Assembly: GCA_002718195.1 (NCBI GenBank)
Contig: PBDU01000006.1
Coordinates: 62,001 to 126,000 of the forward strand
Reading direction: 5' to 3'
DNA from: Methanobacteriota archaeon
GTDB lineage: Archaea > Thermoplasmatota > Poseidoniia > Poseidoniales > Poseidoniaceae
DNA length: 64,000 nucleotides
Shown: one piece after another, positions 1-8,600 of the stretch
Layout of the letters: each line of letters opens with the position of its first letter
Numbering within the stretch: position 1 is the first letter of the stretch
The notes under the pieces: generated by a model
What the model was told of the DNA's origin: nothing
Seen by the model: the letters and a program-made list of their open reading frames with translations, nothing else
Databases searched by the model: none
Translations under genes and position numbers: made by a program

Positions 1-360
1 AGGACAGGTGATAACTGCTTGCTTGACCTCTTGTCCAAGGTAAGCCTCTGCATCGGCTTTTAGTTTCTGCAAAATAAATGCACTGATTTCTTGTGGAGTG
101 TAATCATTTTCATCGACATTTTTCTTCCAGTCTGTTCCCATATGTCTCTTTACAGAGATAAATGTCCTGTCAGAGTTGGTTACTGCTTGTCTTTTTGCGG
201 TGACACCGATCAGCCTTTCACTTCCATCTTTGGAAAATGCAACTATAGATGGTGTTGTTCTTGCACCTTCTGCATTCGCAATAACCACAGGTTCGCCGTT
301 TTCTATTGTAGCTACACATGAATTTGTAGTCCCTAAATCTATTCCAATTACTTTTGCCAT
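1..360 (-). CDS. dnaK: Hsp70 chaperone DnaK (5' part only)
   Basis: ATP-dependent Hsp70 chaperone. Only the first 120 residues lie in the window; the rest runs off the left edge. The N terminus reads [17 protein letters not shown], the first phosphate-binding motif of the Hsp70 ATPase domain, followed by the family-typical [14 protein letters not shown] and QAVITCP. The ATG at 360 follows the stop of the Hsp20-like gene by 15 nt, so the two are almost surely co-transcribed. DnaK in archaea is regarded as ancient transfer from bacteria. No GrpE or DnaJ gene is visible on this side; they could lie beyond the edge. Family assignment is certain. Confidence 0.97.
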   Translation of the reverse strand, partial: MAKVIGIDLGTTNSCVATIENGEPVVIANAEGARTTPSIVAFSKDGSERLIGVTAKRQAVTNSDRTFISVKRHMGTDWKKNVDENDYTPQEISAFILQKLKADAEAYLGQEVKQAVITCP

Positions 361-375
361 TCTTATTTCCTCCAT

Positions 376-1083
376 TCAAATTATAGGTATACCGCCATCA
401 TCTTCATCATCGTCATCTTTCCCAAAATCGACGCTGACGTCATCTGGCAGTGGAGTATCATCATCGAAGCCATCATCTTCGAATTCTTTTTGTTGTGTTG
501 CTGAGCCCTGAGGCGTCAGTTTGAGCGTGATGTCTAGGATTCCATTGTTAAATGTCCAATCCACTAAGTCATCACATTGGTGAGGTAGTTTTACGATTGC
601 CACAGGCTTAACTTGTGTTGTTTTCATAACCTCTAGAGTTTGACCTTCTGAGATTAGTGCCAAATCAAGGTCGGTCTCTTCTTCCAGACTTTCCTTCATG
701 GTGAAATCCAAGGTAACATACATGTTCCATCCTTCTAAGTAGATGTCATCGGCTTCGATTTCTAATGAGTCATTATCGTTGTCGACTTCTGGAGGATTTA
801 TCTCCACAGGGGCAGCATCGACCTTTACATCAATTCCCATGTTTTTGAATAAATCCTCTGGGCTCATTTCCGAGTTGAATAATTTTGACAAATCAGTCAT
901 GTCAATGTTGAAATTAACGCCCTCTTTGTTCAGTTTTTCTGGGTCAATTCCCATTGTTTCAAATTGGGATCTGAATTGCTCCATCAGTGACTTGATACGC
1001 TTCCTATCCATTGGAAGTCCCATTTGTTGGAACATCTCTATCATCTGGTCGATGAGCTTCTCTTCCCAGTCTTCATTGCTCAT
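376..1083 (-). CDS. Hsp20/alpha-crystallin-like acidic protein preceding dnaK
   Basis: 235 residues. The first ~55 residues are charged and helical (EDWEEKLIDQMIEMF...). The middle is acidic. Residues ~115-195 alternate beta-strand-like segments (NMYVTLDF, GQTLEVM, VAIVKLPHQCD, WTFNNGILDITLKL) in the pattern of a small heat-shock/CS-type beta-sandwich; the last motif resembles the G-I-L-x-I/V end of alpha-crystallin domains. The C terminus is an Asp/Glu tail ending in IPII, which recalls the I-x-I/V anchor of small Hsps. The start follows GGTGA by 5 nt. Being first in an operon with dnaK suggests a holdase or co-chaperone. The family call is by pattern only; it could be a separate Hsp20-like lineage. 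Confidence 0.6.
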   Translation of the reverse strand: MSNEDWEEKLIDQMIEMFQQMGLPMDRKRIKSLMEQFRSQFETMGIDPEKLNKEGVNFNIDMTDLSKLFNSEMSPEDLFKNMGIDVKVDAAPVEINPPEVDNDNDSLEIEADDIYLEGWNMYVTLDFTMKESLEEETDLDLALISEGQTLEVMKTTQVKPVAIVKLPHQCDDLVDWTFNNGILDITLKLTPQGSATQQKEFEDDGFDDDTPLPDDVSVDFGKDDDDEDDGGIPII

Positions 1084-1090
1084 CTTTTCA

Positions 1091-1119
1091 CCACTACTTA
1101 ACCACTGGTTACATAGTGG
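1091..1119. promoter_or_regulatory. 29-bp dyad over the leader of the Hsp20-like/dnaK operon
   Basis: Symmetric about base 1105, with 12 of 14 base pairs matching. The outer arms are CCACTA (1091-1096) and TAGTGG (1114-1119); the inner arms are TAACCA (1099-1104) and TGGTTA (1106-1111). It lies between a minus-strand TATA-like box (1132-1139) and the ATG at 1083. The arm nearest the gene shares its last two bases with the GGTGA ribosome-binding site. It may be a repressor operator in DNA, or a hairpin in the mRNA that masks the ribosome-binding site. Confidence 0.6.
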
Positions 1120-1131
1120 CTAAACGGCATG

Positions 1132-1139
1132 GGTATATC
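1132..1139 (-). promoter_or_regulatory. TATA-like box of the Hsp20-like/dnaK operon
   Basis: On the minus strand the bases read GATATACC, about 50 nt upstream of the start codon at 1083. That would put transcription start near 1110, giving a short leader that overlaps the dyad. The position is inferred from spacing only. Confidence 0.4.
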
Positions 1140-1168
1140 AATCTTAGGTTATCTGTCCAAGGCTTATT

Positions 1169-1324
1169 TTAACTCAATAAAATGTAAGAATAAATTCCGA
1201 CGCTGATAACGACTACTATTGTGATGATATTCCAATACTTTGCGATTACTTTAACTGGTTTTTTCTCGGTAATTGCGTCTACAGTCTTTTCTCCAACGAA
1301 CTCAAGAATTAATTCCTCTGGCAT
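1169..1324 (-). CDS. Small single-span membrane protein (51 aa)
   Basis: A 51-residue frame beginning MPEELILEFVGEKTVDAI. It has a charged, helical N-terminal half (residues 1-30) and one strongly hydrophobic span at ~32-50 (WNIITIVVVISVGIYSYILL). The ATG is 9 nt behind the stop of the CD36-like gene, with GAGG in the gap, so translation is probably coupled. I know no family. The tight spacing suggests a partner or accessory subunit of the upstream surface protein. It is real if conserved in related genomes; length and composition alone do not prove it. Confidence 0.6.
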   Translation of the reverse strand: MPEELILEFVGEKTVDAITEKKPVKVIAKYWNIITIVVVISVGIYSYILLS

Positions 1325-1333
1325 TTTCTTCCC

Positions 1334-3955
1334 TCATTTTATTCTATTTGCTAGTTCGAGCAAACCGGTTGGTTGAGTCAAATCAACTTCCTCTTCTTGG
1401 TGATATTGTTTGACTCCTATTCCTGCAATGATTAACCCTACGCTAACCAGATGGATAAGGAATACCAAGAAATCTACCCATACATCGAAATTTGTCCAAA
1501 ATGTGAGTATGTTTTTGTTATCATTTATTGATGAGGTCATCAATTCTGCATCCTCATCTGAAATTTCTGAACTCGAAACTATTTCGAATATTATTGCTAA
1601 ATCAGAAGATGATGGAGTAGTTTCCATCTCAGAGAAAGGCCTGGTGTCTAGGTAGAACCTTGATTCTGATTGACCTGCAATTATTAAACCGCTAATCTCT
1701 TCGGTATTGATTGAAATGTTTGTAGAGAAATATATCGGCACTAAACCCGGAATTGCATCAAGCATGTCCCCACTATCGACTAGTTTTGCTTGTATTGGAT
1801 TTTCAGCAGGATTTGTATTTGCAGTGAAGTAATTTGTTTTGATTTCCTTAACTTCCATCTCTCCTTCAAACTGCATTTCTACTACATCAAAACCTGCAGC
1901 ATTCACTAGATTATTTTGTTCTGACAAGAATCCTCCAGTAGTTCCCACAATAGATTCTGAGGAAATTCTTCCATATGTTGCAATTTCTTTTTCTGTTGTT
2001 CTCCAGGATAGTTCTGTCTCAAGGTCGTTCAATAACACCTCTCCCGTATTGCAGTTATCATTTTGACCTGTGCAAATTGTGTAAGTTGAACCATTGCCGT
2101 TTAGTACTCCATCCGAGGAATAGAAGGTCTTGTTAGATTCTAAAGAAGTCCAACCCACTGTTCTGTTTTGAGAATCTCCAGATTCCAAAAATGCCAGAAC
2201 AGGGTCATGCCAACCCAATAGCCAGTTATTGAGTGGTTGAGTTATTGTCCTTGATACATTGAAGTTGCTCATCAAGAATTGCGGTACGAATTCTTCAAAC
2301 ATTTCTTCGCAAACAAATTTTTCAATTGCTATTGCAGTGTTAAGATCAACACCGTACATTGCTGCGATATCTTCTTCTGTCCATAAATCATCTACATAGG
2401 GCATGATAGGGATAGGCAATGCCTCACCGCTTGCATTCCCATACAATATCGTGTTAATTCCAACAGAAGTTGTCAGACCATATTCTCCATACAACAAATC
2501 CCTTGTTTCTTCTAAGCTAAGATTGACTATTTCTCCACCATCTTGGAAATGTTGTCCTCCTCTATTCAATGAGAGATCCAAATAATCACCATAGATTGGA
2601 TCAACACTTCCAAAACTGATAATTGCGAAATCATTTGCCCCCAATTCTCCAGATTCTCCGATAAGTGGCATAGGTAATTTGGTAACTGAGGTTTTCCAAT
2701 TGTTGATCCAAGAGTAAATTGACGAGTATTCACTATTACTCAAACCAAATTCTTGCATCATATCTGATTGGTTGTTTTTCAAAAAATAAGTTGCGCCAAA
2801 ACCGGTGCCATCCTCGCTAACCGCAACTAGACCTTTTGGATTTGTAGTATTGTCTCCATCCAATACCAGTTTGACTAAATCAACATCATTCCAATCTCCT
2901 CCTAGAAGATTTGAAAATCTAGATTCAAGGTTATTTTGCATCAATAGTGCGTCTCTGTAATCTGAATTGCCGTCATTCACCAGCATTAATCCACCGACAG
3001 CGGTATACATTGCCCAATCGCGAACCAATGTTTGCCTTATATTGTAAACAGGAACTCCGTCATCATATTCTGAAACTTTTGCATAATCATACATTATTGC
3101 TCTCTTCATTGTTGTAGAATTTTCGATATCTGCTTCGATATCTTCTACAATTCTATCAGGCTCCCCCATACTCATGAAAGCGAGTGGTCCGTTTTGATTT
3201 TTCAAAGAGATATCAAAATTCGGGTCTAAATCGTGGTAGGTTGATTCAAGGGCATTATCTATTCCAGCAGTGAAGTCTGCTATTGGTAATATGTCGAAGT
3301 TTGCAGCATTTTGAGCTTGTATTGCAATGCCATCTGGAGTTGCTATCCATGCGGTGTATCCCGCGGTTGCAAAAGGTCCGCCTCCTATTGTTGTTGCAGT
3401 TGCTATATCTTCAGAAGTGGCAATACTGGCTTGCTTAACTTTCAGGTCCTGATCGACCATAGCGTTTACAAAACCGTCTTCGGTCAAATCAATAATCGAT
3501 GAAATTGCAGTTGGTATTGCTCCTGCTACCTGCGGATTAAATGCAATATTCAACTGGGTTATCTCCTTAGAGCAATCATTAACGTCTAGTTTACAATCAT
3601 ACGATGTCCATTGCCTATATTGCAAAATCCCATCGTTTGGGCTATAATCCAGAAGCTCACGTTCAGTTGTTATCTCGTATACGAATGGGCCAAGCCTCTC
3701 CAAAATAGGAGATTCTCCTTCTAAGAACTCACTAGGGTTCACTAGATTATGTGCAAAATAAGTTTGCTCACGACTAGTAACTTCCCAAGTGCTCTGCGTG
3801 CTTGAGCAATCATCATTTTCGCATATCGTATCGATTGGATATTCTTGGAAATTTGACCTAACCGCTGAATCTACGCTCGAGGTGATTAAGAAGCCTAAAA
3901 CTAGTGTATTGAAAATCAGTAGTGCTAGCCCAAACGGTAGCAACTTAGATTTCAT
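1334..3955 (-). CDS. CD36/LIMP-2/SR-B family-like two-span surface protein
   Basis: 873 residues with the CD36 topology: a short cytoplasmic tail, TM1 at ~4-26, a huge ectodomain, TM2 at ~824-848 and a ~25-residue cytoplasmic tail. Family signatures occur in the same order as in animal CD36/LIMP-2. NLVNPSEFLEG plus LGPFVYE (~70-95) matches the N-P-x-E...GPYxYR region. WLLGWHDPVLAFL (~576-588), followed by TVGW and a DGV..NG stretch, matches the LLWGYxDPfLs region. VPIYFSTN...ESRFYLDTRP (~740-773) matches PVYISLPHF...EHxTYLDIEP. The family is usually ~470-500 residues; here ~330 extra residues sit between the first and second signatures. The ATG at 3955 follows AGGTTGC. Known members bind lipids, lipoproteins and other hydrophobic ligands. 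A similar role here is inference. Confidence 0.82.
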   Translation of the reverse strand: MKSKLLPFGLALLIFNTLVLGFLITSSVDSAVRSNFQEYPIDTICENDDCSSTQSTWEVTSREQTYFAHNLVNPSEFLEGESPILERLGPFVYEITTERELLDYSPNDGILQYRQWTSYDCKLDVNDCSKEITQLNIAFNPQVAGAIPTAISSIIDLTEDGFVNAMVDQDLKVKQASIATSEDIATATTIGGGPFATAGYTAWIATPDGIAIQAQNAANFDILPIADFTAGIDNALESTYHDLDPNFDISLKNQNGPLAFMSMGEPDRIVEDIEADIENSTTMKRAIMYDYAKVSEYDDGVPVYNIRQTLVRDWAMYTAVGGLMLVNDGNSDYRDALLMQNNLESRFSNLLGGDWNDVDLVKLVLDGDNTTNPKGLVAVSEDGTGFGATYFLKNNQSDMMQEFGLSNSEYSSIYSWINNWKTSVTKLPMPLIGESGELGANDFAIISFGSVDPIYGDYLDLSLNRGGQHFQDGGEIVNLSLEETRDLLYGEYGLTTSVGINTILYGNASGEALPIPIMPYVDDLWTEEDIAAMYGVDLNTAIAIEKFVCEEMFEEFVPQFLMSNFNVSRTITQPLNNWLLGWHDPVLAFLESGDSQNRTVGWTSLESNKTFYSSDGVLNGNGSTYTICTGQNDNCNTGEVLLNDLETELSWRTTEKEIATYGRISSESIVGTTGGFLSEQNNLVNAAGFDVVEMQFEGEMEVKEIKTNYFTANTNPAENPIQAKLVDSGDMLDAIPGLVPIYFSTNISINTEEISGLIIAGQSESRFYLDTRPFSEMETTPSSSDLAIIFEIVSSSEISDEDAELMTSSINDNKNILTFWTNFDVWVDFLVFLIHLVSVGLIIAGIGVKQYHQEEEVDLTQPTGLLELANRIK

Positions 3956-4002
3956 TAAATGCAACCTAGTGCTTTAGTTGATAACAATTTTCCCGTTTGC
4001 AA

Positions 4003-5475
4003 TTAGTTTTTCGTAATTAGATTGTGAAGGGTTCTAACGTGTACACCAGTTGCTCCATGTGCGACCATCTTGTTGGTCTTAGCACCCCAGAACGTACCTG
4101 CAATGTCCATGTGAGCCCATGGAATTTGCTCACCATCATCACCTTCTGGAACGAATTGCTTCAAGAATGCAGCAGCTGAGTTTGCTCCTCCCCATCTTTC
4201 GCCTAGGTTTCTAACATCAGCAATCTTTGAATCTGTCATCTGCTTCTCAAAAGCAGGTAGTAATGGCATAGGCCAAGCAAGTTCTCCTACCTCGTTACCA
4301 GAGTCATGGATTCTTTGTCTTAGGTCATCATCATTAGACCACAAGCCTGTTGCTTCATGTCCAAGGGCAATGACACATGCTCCAGTTAGGGTTGCAAGGT
4401 CGATGATGTATTCAGGGTTCAATTCGCCTGCTTTCCATAGTCCATCAGCAAGAACTAGTCTTCCTTCAGCATCAGTGTTTAGAACTTCAATTGTTTTTCC
4501 AGAATAGCTCTTTAGAACATCCCCTGGCCTGGTAGCATCAGCGCTTGGCATATTTTCAGCCATGCAGGCAATTCCAGTGACTCTGCCTTCATATCCAGTC
4601 TCAGCCAGAGCCTGCATCAATCCAAAGACCACAGTAGATCCACCCATGTCATACTTCATTTCATCCATGTTCAATCCCGGCTTCAGTGAAATTCCACCTG
4701 TATCAAAAGTAATTCCTTTTCCGACAATTGTCGGTGCTTTACCGGTTGTAGTTTTGTGATTTAGTTTGAAAAATACCATGCATGGTTTTCTGCTCGAACC
4801 CTTTCCAACGCCGATCAATCCACCCATTCCCTGGGATAGAGCTTCCTCATAATTTATGACTTCAACATCTAGATTCGAGTATGATTGTGCCATGTCCCTT
4901 GCTCTCTGTGCATAAGCCATTGGATACATGTCATTAGGAGGGCAGTTTCCTAGATCTCTTGAGGTAAATACTCCCTTGGTTACACCTTCAATTCTCTTGA
5001 TTTCCGGGTCTAAACTACCTGTTTTTTCTCCAGCATAGATCATGACTTCGATATCATCATCCGAATCATCATCATCCTTGGATAGGTAAGCGTCGTACTT
5101 GTAGTCCCTGAGGTAGCAACCCTCGATGAAAGCAAGAACATCATGGTTTGAATTTGAAGGAAGCCTAACTGTGAACTTATTTCCGAGATATTTTTTGCTT
5201 GCAACAAGTTTTGCTCCAGCATTCCTAAAAGTGCTTGAATCAGCTTTGTCTTCCTTTCCAAGACCAAGCAGAAGTGTATTACCTTCTGTGCCTCCGATCA
5301 CCGGTAGTGCGGTATCTTTCTTTGCCTTGAAATCACCAGCTTCTAGGATTGTCTCTATTTTTGCCTTTAGGTCCTTAGCCATTCCAGCGTCATTGACGAC
5401 TTCAGTTGTTCCTTCGTAAATACCCAAAACTAGTGTTCCATCTATGTTTTCGTTTTCGATGATGCTTGCTTTCAT
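4003..5475 (-). CDS. pepA: Leucyl/cytosol aminopeptidase, family M17
   Basis: Cytoplasmic di-metal aminopeptidase that removes N-terminal residues from peptides. About 490 residues, the usual length. The catalytic domain has GKGITFDTGG (K253, D258), MKYDMGG (D276) and NTDAEGRL (D335, E337, R339), which supply the metal ligands plus catalytic Lys and Arg, then DLATLTGA. The ATG at 5475 is preceded by GAGTGA; a TTG 12 nt upstream is less likely. Neighbours on the same strand are a surface carboxypeptidase and the CD36-like gene, consistent with peptide uptake followed by intracellular digestion. Confidence 0.96.
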   Translation of the reverse strand: MKASIIENENIDGTLVLGIYEGTTEVVNDAGMAKDLKAKIETILEAGDFKAKKDTALPVIGGTEGNTLLLGLGKEDKADSSTFRNAGAKLVASKKYLGNKFTVRLPSNSNHDVLAFIEGCYLRDYKYDAYLSKDDDDSDDDIEVMIYAGEKTGSLDPEIKRIEGVTKGVFTSRDLGNCPPNDMYPMAYAQRARDMAQSYSNLDVEVINYEEALSQGMGGLIGVGKGSSRKPCMVFFKLNHKTTTGKAPTIVGKGITFDTGGISLKPGLNMDEMKYDMGGSTVVFGLMQALAETGYEGRVTGIACMAENMPSADATRPGDVLKSYSGKTIEVLNTDAEGRLVLADGLWKAGELNPEYIIDLATLTGACVIALGHEATGLWSNDDDLRQRIHDSGNEVGELAWPMPLLPAFEKQMTDSKIADVRNLGERWGGANSAAAFLKQFVPEGDDGEQIPWAHMDIAGTFWGAKTNKMVAHGATGVHVRTLHNLITKN

Positions 5476-5545
5476 GCTCTCACTCAAATAAGGCTAATCA
5501 CATACAGCACTTCAATCCTTGCAGGAAAGAGTTGGCTATTTTTCT

Positions 5546-6916
5546 TCAAAAATAATCTATTTCTTCTCTTTTCCAAAGTGCGACCAAAGAGATTCCAGTT
5601 ATTATTGCAATCGGGTTGAAAAGAGCATATCCAGGCATAGATTTAGATTCTACATCCGAAGAATCAATGACGCTGGAGTTTATTGTTTCGTTAACCCAGG
5701 TTGATGAAGGAATCACTCGCTTAGCATAGTTCAACCTCCACTCGCCACCCGTTGTTAAGTCACCAAAGTCGCCTTCGAAAGTGATCTTGGTTGAGTTTGT
5801 AGCATTGACACCAAATAATCCTGAAGACCATTCTATTTCTCCGTTTTCAGCAACATATTGCAATGTGGCATTTGATGTGGAAGCATGTCCGTGATTTTGG
5901 ACATAAATTTCAGCAGTATCTTCTGAAACTTCCAATGATTGAACGTCCAATCTAGCCCTCCAATACCACACATTGTTAATCAAGAACCTCATGACATCCA
6001 TCTCTTCTCCAAGCCTTTCCTTCAGGCTCTCAAAAGAACCGGGTACAAATTGTTCATCATCAGTTTCGAATGTAAATGTAGGGAATCCCATGACTCCGTA
6101 ACCGTAATCTCTGCTTGTTCCACAATTAGGATATAGTCCCTGATTTGCATTTTGGATTGGGATTTGAGAAATGTTTGCTTGTACATCATCCCTAATTTGG
6201 TGGAATAACTCCCAATCAGCAGGTTGTTCAGGCCACTTACCCCAAGGATACAGCATTATCCAGACTCCTGTATGCATTGTTACGTAAAGGTCAGCATCGA
6301 CCATGTATTCATTCATGTAATCAGCATTTGCTTCAGTCTCGGATTCGCTAAAAGCACTACTGCCAGGCTGTGTGGAGTCACAAGTATTCCAATAATGATC
6401 GTAGTTACGGTTTAGATCTACTTGGTTGATGTTCCAGCGCGTATCAATATCATTGCCATCTGGATTAAGCATAATTAGAATATGAATCTCCGTATTTTGT
6501 AGTACGTCTATCGCTTCTTGATTACCTGCTGCCCATTCTGTGATGTACCATTTTGCAGATAGGTAAGCCAGTGCAGTACCAAGATATTCATTCCCGTGGT
6601 GTCCACCATCTATGTAGATCATTTCCTTTGGGCTACCATCTGGTTTTGTGTCATTAGACCAATCTGAAAGCCTTACAACCCACAGGGTTTTTCCTAACTC
6701 TGATACTCCAGCGCTCGTTAAATCAACAATCTCTGGATATTCGTCAGCCCAATCGTTAACATCAAGGGTCAATGTTGCCCAAGTCAAGTGAATGTGGTTA
6801 TCAAAAGGCTCGCCAGGCCAGTTTTCTTCAGTCTCGGCTTCCTGGGCGCTTACAAATCCAGTTAGAGTGGAAATACTAAAGATTAGCACCAAAAGAATCG
6901 CTTTGATGCGCTGCAT
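5546..6916 (-). CDS. Surface-anchored zinc carboxypeptidase, family M14
   Basis: 456 residues with a Sec signal peptide (~1-25, ending VSAQ). The M14 domain carries zinc ligands HxxE in GGHHGNEY (H107, E110) and H215 in TMHTGVW, the substrate Arg/Asn in DLNRNYDHYW (R170, N171) and the catalytic Glu in TFTFETDDE (E284). A beta-rich region of ~110 residues follows. The tail is MPGYALFNPIAIITGISL then VALWKRE: Pro-Gly-aromatic, hydrophobic span, basic residues. That resembles PGF-CTERM-type archaeal sorting signals but with PGY. The start at 6916 is chosen because GGGTGATACC precedes it; an in-frame ATG 30 nt upstream lacks this. Confidence 0.93.
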   Translation of the reverse strand: MQRIKAILLVLIFSISTLTGFVSAQEAETEENWPGEPFDNHIHLTWATLTLDVNDWADEYPEIVDLTSAGVSELGKTLWVVRLSDWSNDTKPDGSPKEMIYIDGGHHGNEYLGTALAYLSAKWYITEWAAGNQEAIDVLQNTEIHILIMLNPDGNDIDTRWNINQVDLNRNYDHYWNTCDSTQPGSSAFSESETEANADYMNEYMVDADLYVTMHTGVWIMLYPWGKWPEQPADWELFHQIRDDVQANISQIPIQNANQGLYPNCGTSRDYGYGVMGFPTFTFETDDEQFVPGSFESLKERLGEEMDVMRFLINNVWYWRARLDVQSLEVSEDTAEIYVQNHGHASTSNATLQYVAENGEIEWSSGLFGVNATNSTKITFEGDFGDLTTGGEWRLNYAKRVIPSSTWVNETINSSVIDSSDVESKSMPGYALFNPIAIITGISLVALWKREEIDYF

Positions 6917-6963
6917 GGTATCACCCAAGGAGCGGTTATTCATCACTATTTTGATGGCCTAAA

Positions 6964-7383
6964 TCACCAATCAGAGGTGAAAGCATTTGGATTCTTGACC
7001 TTTTCACTTTCCCTTGTCCAAATTGTTGAGGCATCGATTGCATAGATGTCACTGTAAGGATCAATGTCTTCGGTTTGCAGTGCCCTTTGCATGTAAGCTT
7101 CTACTCTCTCTCTTAGGTCTGGTTTGAATTTCCAATAGTGTATTCTCCATTCTCTCCCATCCCATAGAGTAGTTTCTTCTGATTCTGTGGTCAGTAGGTC
7201 ATAATCTTGAAACATGTAAAATAGGTTCCTATCTGTAGGTTCAAGCGCATTGTCAATAATTCTGTTGTAAAATCCAAAGAATCCTAGAGCGTGCTCGGCC
7301 ATCCCCCTTGCTACCTCTTCATCCATCTCAAGATCGATGTGCTGTTGGATTGCTTGTGTTAGTTCGGCTAATGTCATTCCCAT
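6964..7383 (-). CDS. Conserved small archaeal protein (DUF6015-like)
   Basis: 139 residues, soluble and acidic. It begins MGMTLAELTQAI and has a helical N-terminal half with GFFGFYNRIIDNALEP, then DRNLFYMFQDYDLLTTE, then TTLWDGREWRIHYW. The layout suggests a small wHTH-like or helical domain, but no function is known to me. The pattern resembles, from memory, the Thermoplasmata family DUF6015. GGGGTGAGAAA precedes the ATG. It lies 47 nt upstream of the M14 carboxypeptidase on the same strand and may be first in that operon. Confidence 0.7.
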   Translation of the reverse strand: MGMTLAELTQAIQQHIDLEMDEEVARGMAEHALGFFGFYNRIIDNALEPTDRNLFYMFQDYDLLTTESEETTLWDGREWRIHYWKFKPDLRERVEAYMQRALQTEDIDPYSDIYAIDASTIWTRESEKVKNPNAFTSDW

Positions 7384-7562
7384 TTTCTCACCCCTTACCA
7401 GCGTCGCCGGGATATTTTCCCCTCAACGCTCTTTATTATTGTCGCCCGAACTATATGAACTCATCGCCGTTACCACATGAAAATTCAACGATATGGTCAA
7501 AATATGCTGTTTATTCAAAAAAGTAATGATGCAATACTCTTTCGGTGTGTCGAGGTGCTTTA

Positions 7563-8549
7563 ATGGATTACTTCAACCCGGAGAATTTTCTAGGTTTAGC
7601 AGAATCTGAGCAAAATCCCGATGTTCACATAGTGCAATTGCCCTATGAAATGACAACCTCATACGGACAGGGCACTGGTGAAGGACCCAAAGCGTTCATA
7701 GAAGCCAGCGCACAAGTTGAGTTATTCGATGTTAGATTGGGTAAAGATCTTCCAGCAGGGCTCACATTCTCAACAGTGAAGCCATGGGAGAGTGACGCAC
7801 CAACCCTTCGCAAACAACTAGATTCGATGGCAGTTTTTGCCAGCCAATTTTACACAGGTACAAGTTTCCCGATATTCGTTGGAGGGGAGCATGGAATTCT
7901 TCCACCTATAGTTTCTGCATCAAGAAATCATCCGCTGGTATCACCTGATCTATCCAACTTGACGATAGTCCAAATCGATGCTCATGCTGACCTTCGAGAA
8001 AGTTTGGATGACGAGCCTCTCTCGCATGCATGTGCCGCATCACGCTCTCTTGATCTTGGAGTTGGTTCCCTTATTCAAATTGGAATCCGAGCATTTTCTC
8101 AGCAAGAATATGACTTAATCAGATCCAATGATAGAATTTCAACTCACTTTGCTAGAGACCTATTCAATTCCAGCACTGGACAGCAAAACTGGAGTAAATT
8201 ATTATCACAAATTAAATCCATTAACGGACCTGTCCATCTTACTGTAGATATCGATGGTTTGGATGGAACTCTAGTTCCAGCAACCGGAACACCAGTTCCC
8301 GGCGGATTGAACTATTGGCAACTAGATGAAATTTTGATAGCGTTATTCGAGGGAGATTGCACCGTGATTTCTGCTGATATCAATGAAATTGTGGAACAAA
8401 AAGATACTCCGCTCACCCAATTTAGTGCGGCTCTAATCGGAAAGAGGATAGTATCCGAACACATAATTGCACGCACAATAGGCAAATGGGAAGCAGTAAA
8501 GCAGAGCAATGATGGAGAAATAGAAGTCGATGTCTTTGAAAAATTCTAG
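7563..8549 (+). CDS. speB: Agmatinase (ureohydrolase family)
   Basis: Hydrolyses agmatine to putrescine and urea with a di-manganese centre. 328 residues. Metal-binding motifs are GGEHG (H110), DAHADL (D139, H141, D143) and DIDGLDGTLVPATGTP (D229, D231), followed by PGGL. GAGGTGCTTTA stands directly before the ATG at 7563; an in-frame GTG 18 nt upstream is rejected for that reason. It heads a three-gene polyamine cluster with AdoMet decarboxylase and a deoxyhypusine-synthase-like gene. Arginase or guanidinobutyrase activity cannot be excluded from motifs alone, but the neighbours favour agmatinase. Confidence 0.9.
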   Translation: MDYFNPENFLGLAESEQNPDVHIVQLPYEMTTSYGQGTGEGPKAFIEASAQVELFDVRLGKDLPAGLTFSTVKPWESDAPTLRKQLDSMAVFASQFYTGTSFPIFVGGEHGILPPIVSASRNHPLVSPDLSNLTIVQIDAHADLRESLDDEPLSHACAASRSLDLGVGSLIQIGIRAFSQQEYDLIRSNDRISTHFARDLFNSSTGQQNWSKLLSQIKSINGPVHLTVDIDGLDGTLVPATGTPVPGGLNYWQLDEILIALFEGDCTVISADINEIVEQKDTPLTQFSAALIGKRIVSEHIIARTIGKWEAVKQSNDGEIEVDVFEKF

Positions 8550-8600
8550 GAGTTTGCACTAAGATAATTTCTAATGTATAACCTGCTGGCGTTGGCTATC

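Noticed and set aside
7545..7562. GTG start for the agmatinase
   Set aside because: The strong GAGGTG ribosome-binding site lies inside this extension, directly before the ATG at 7563.
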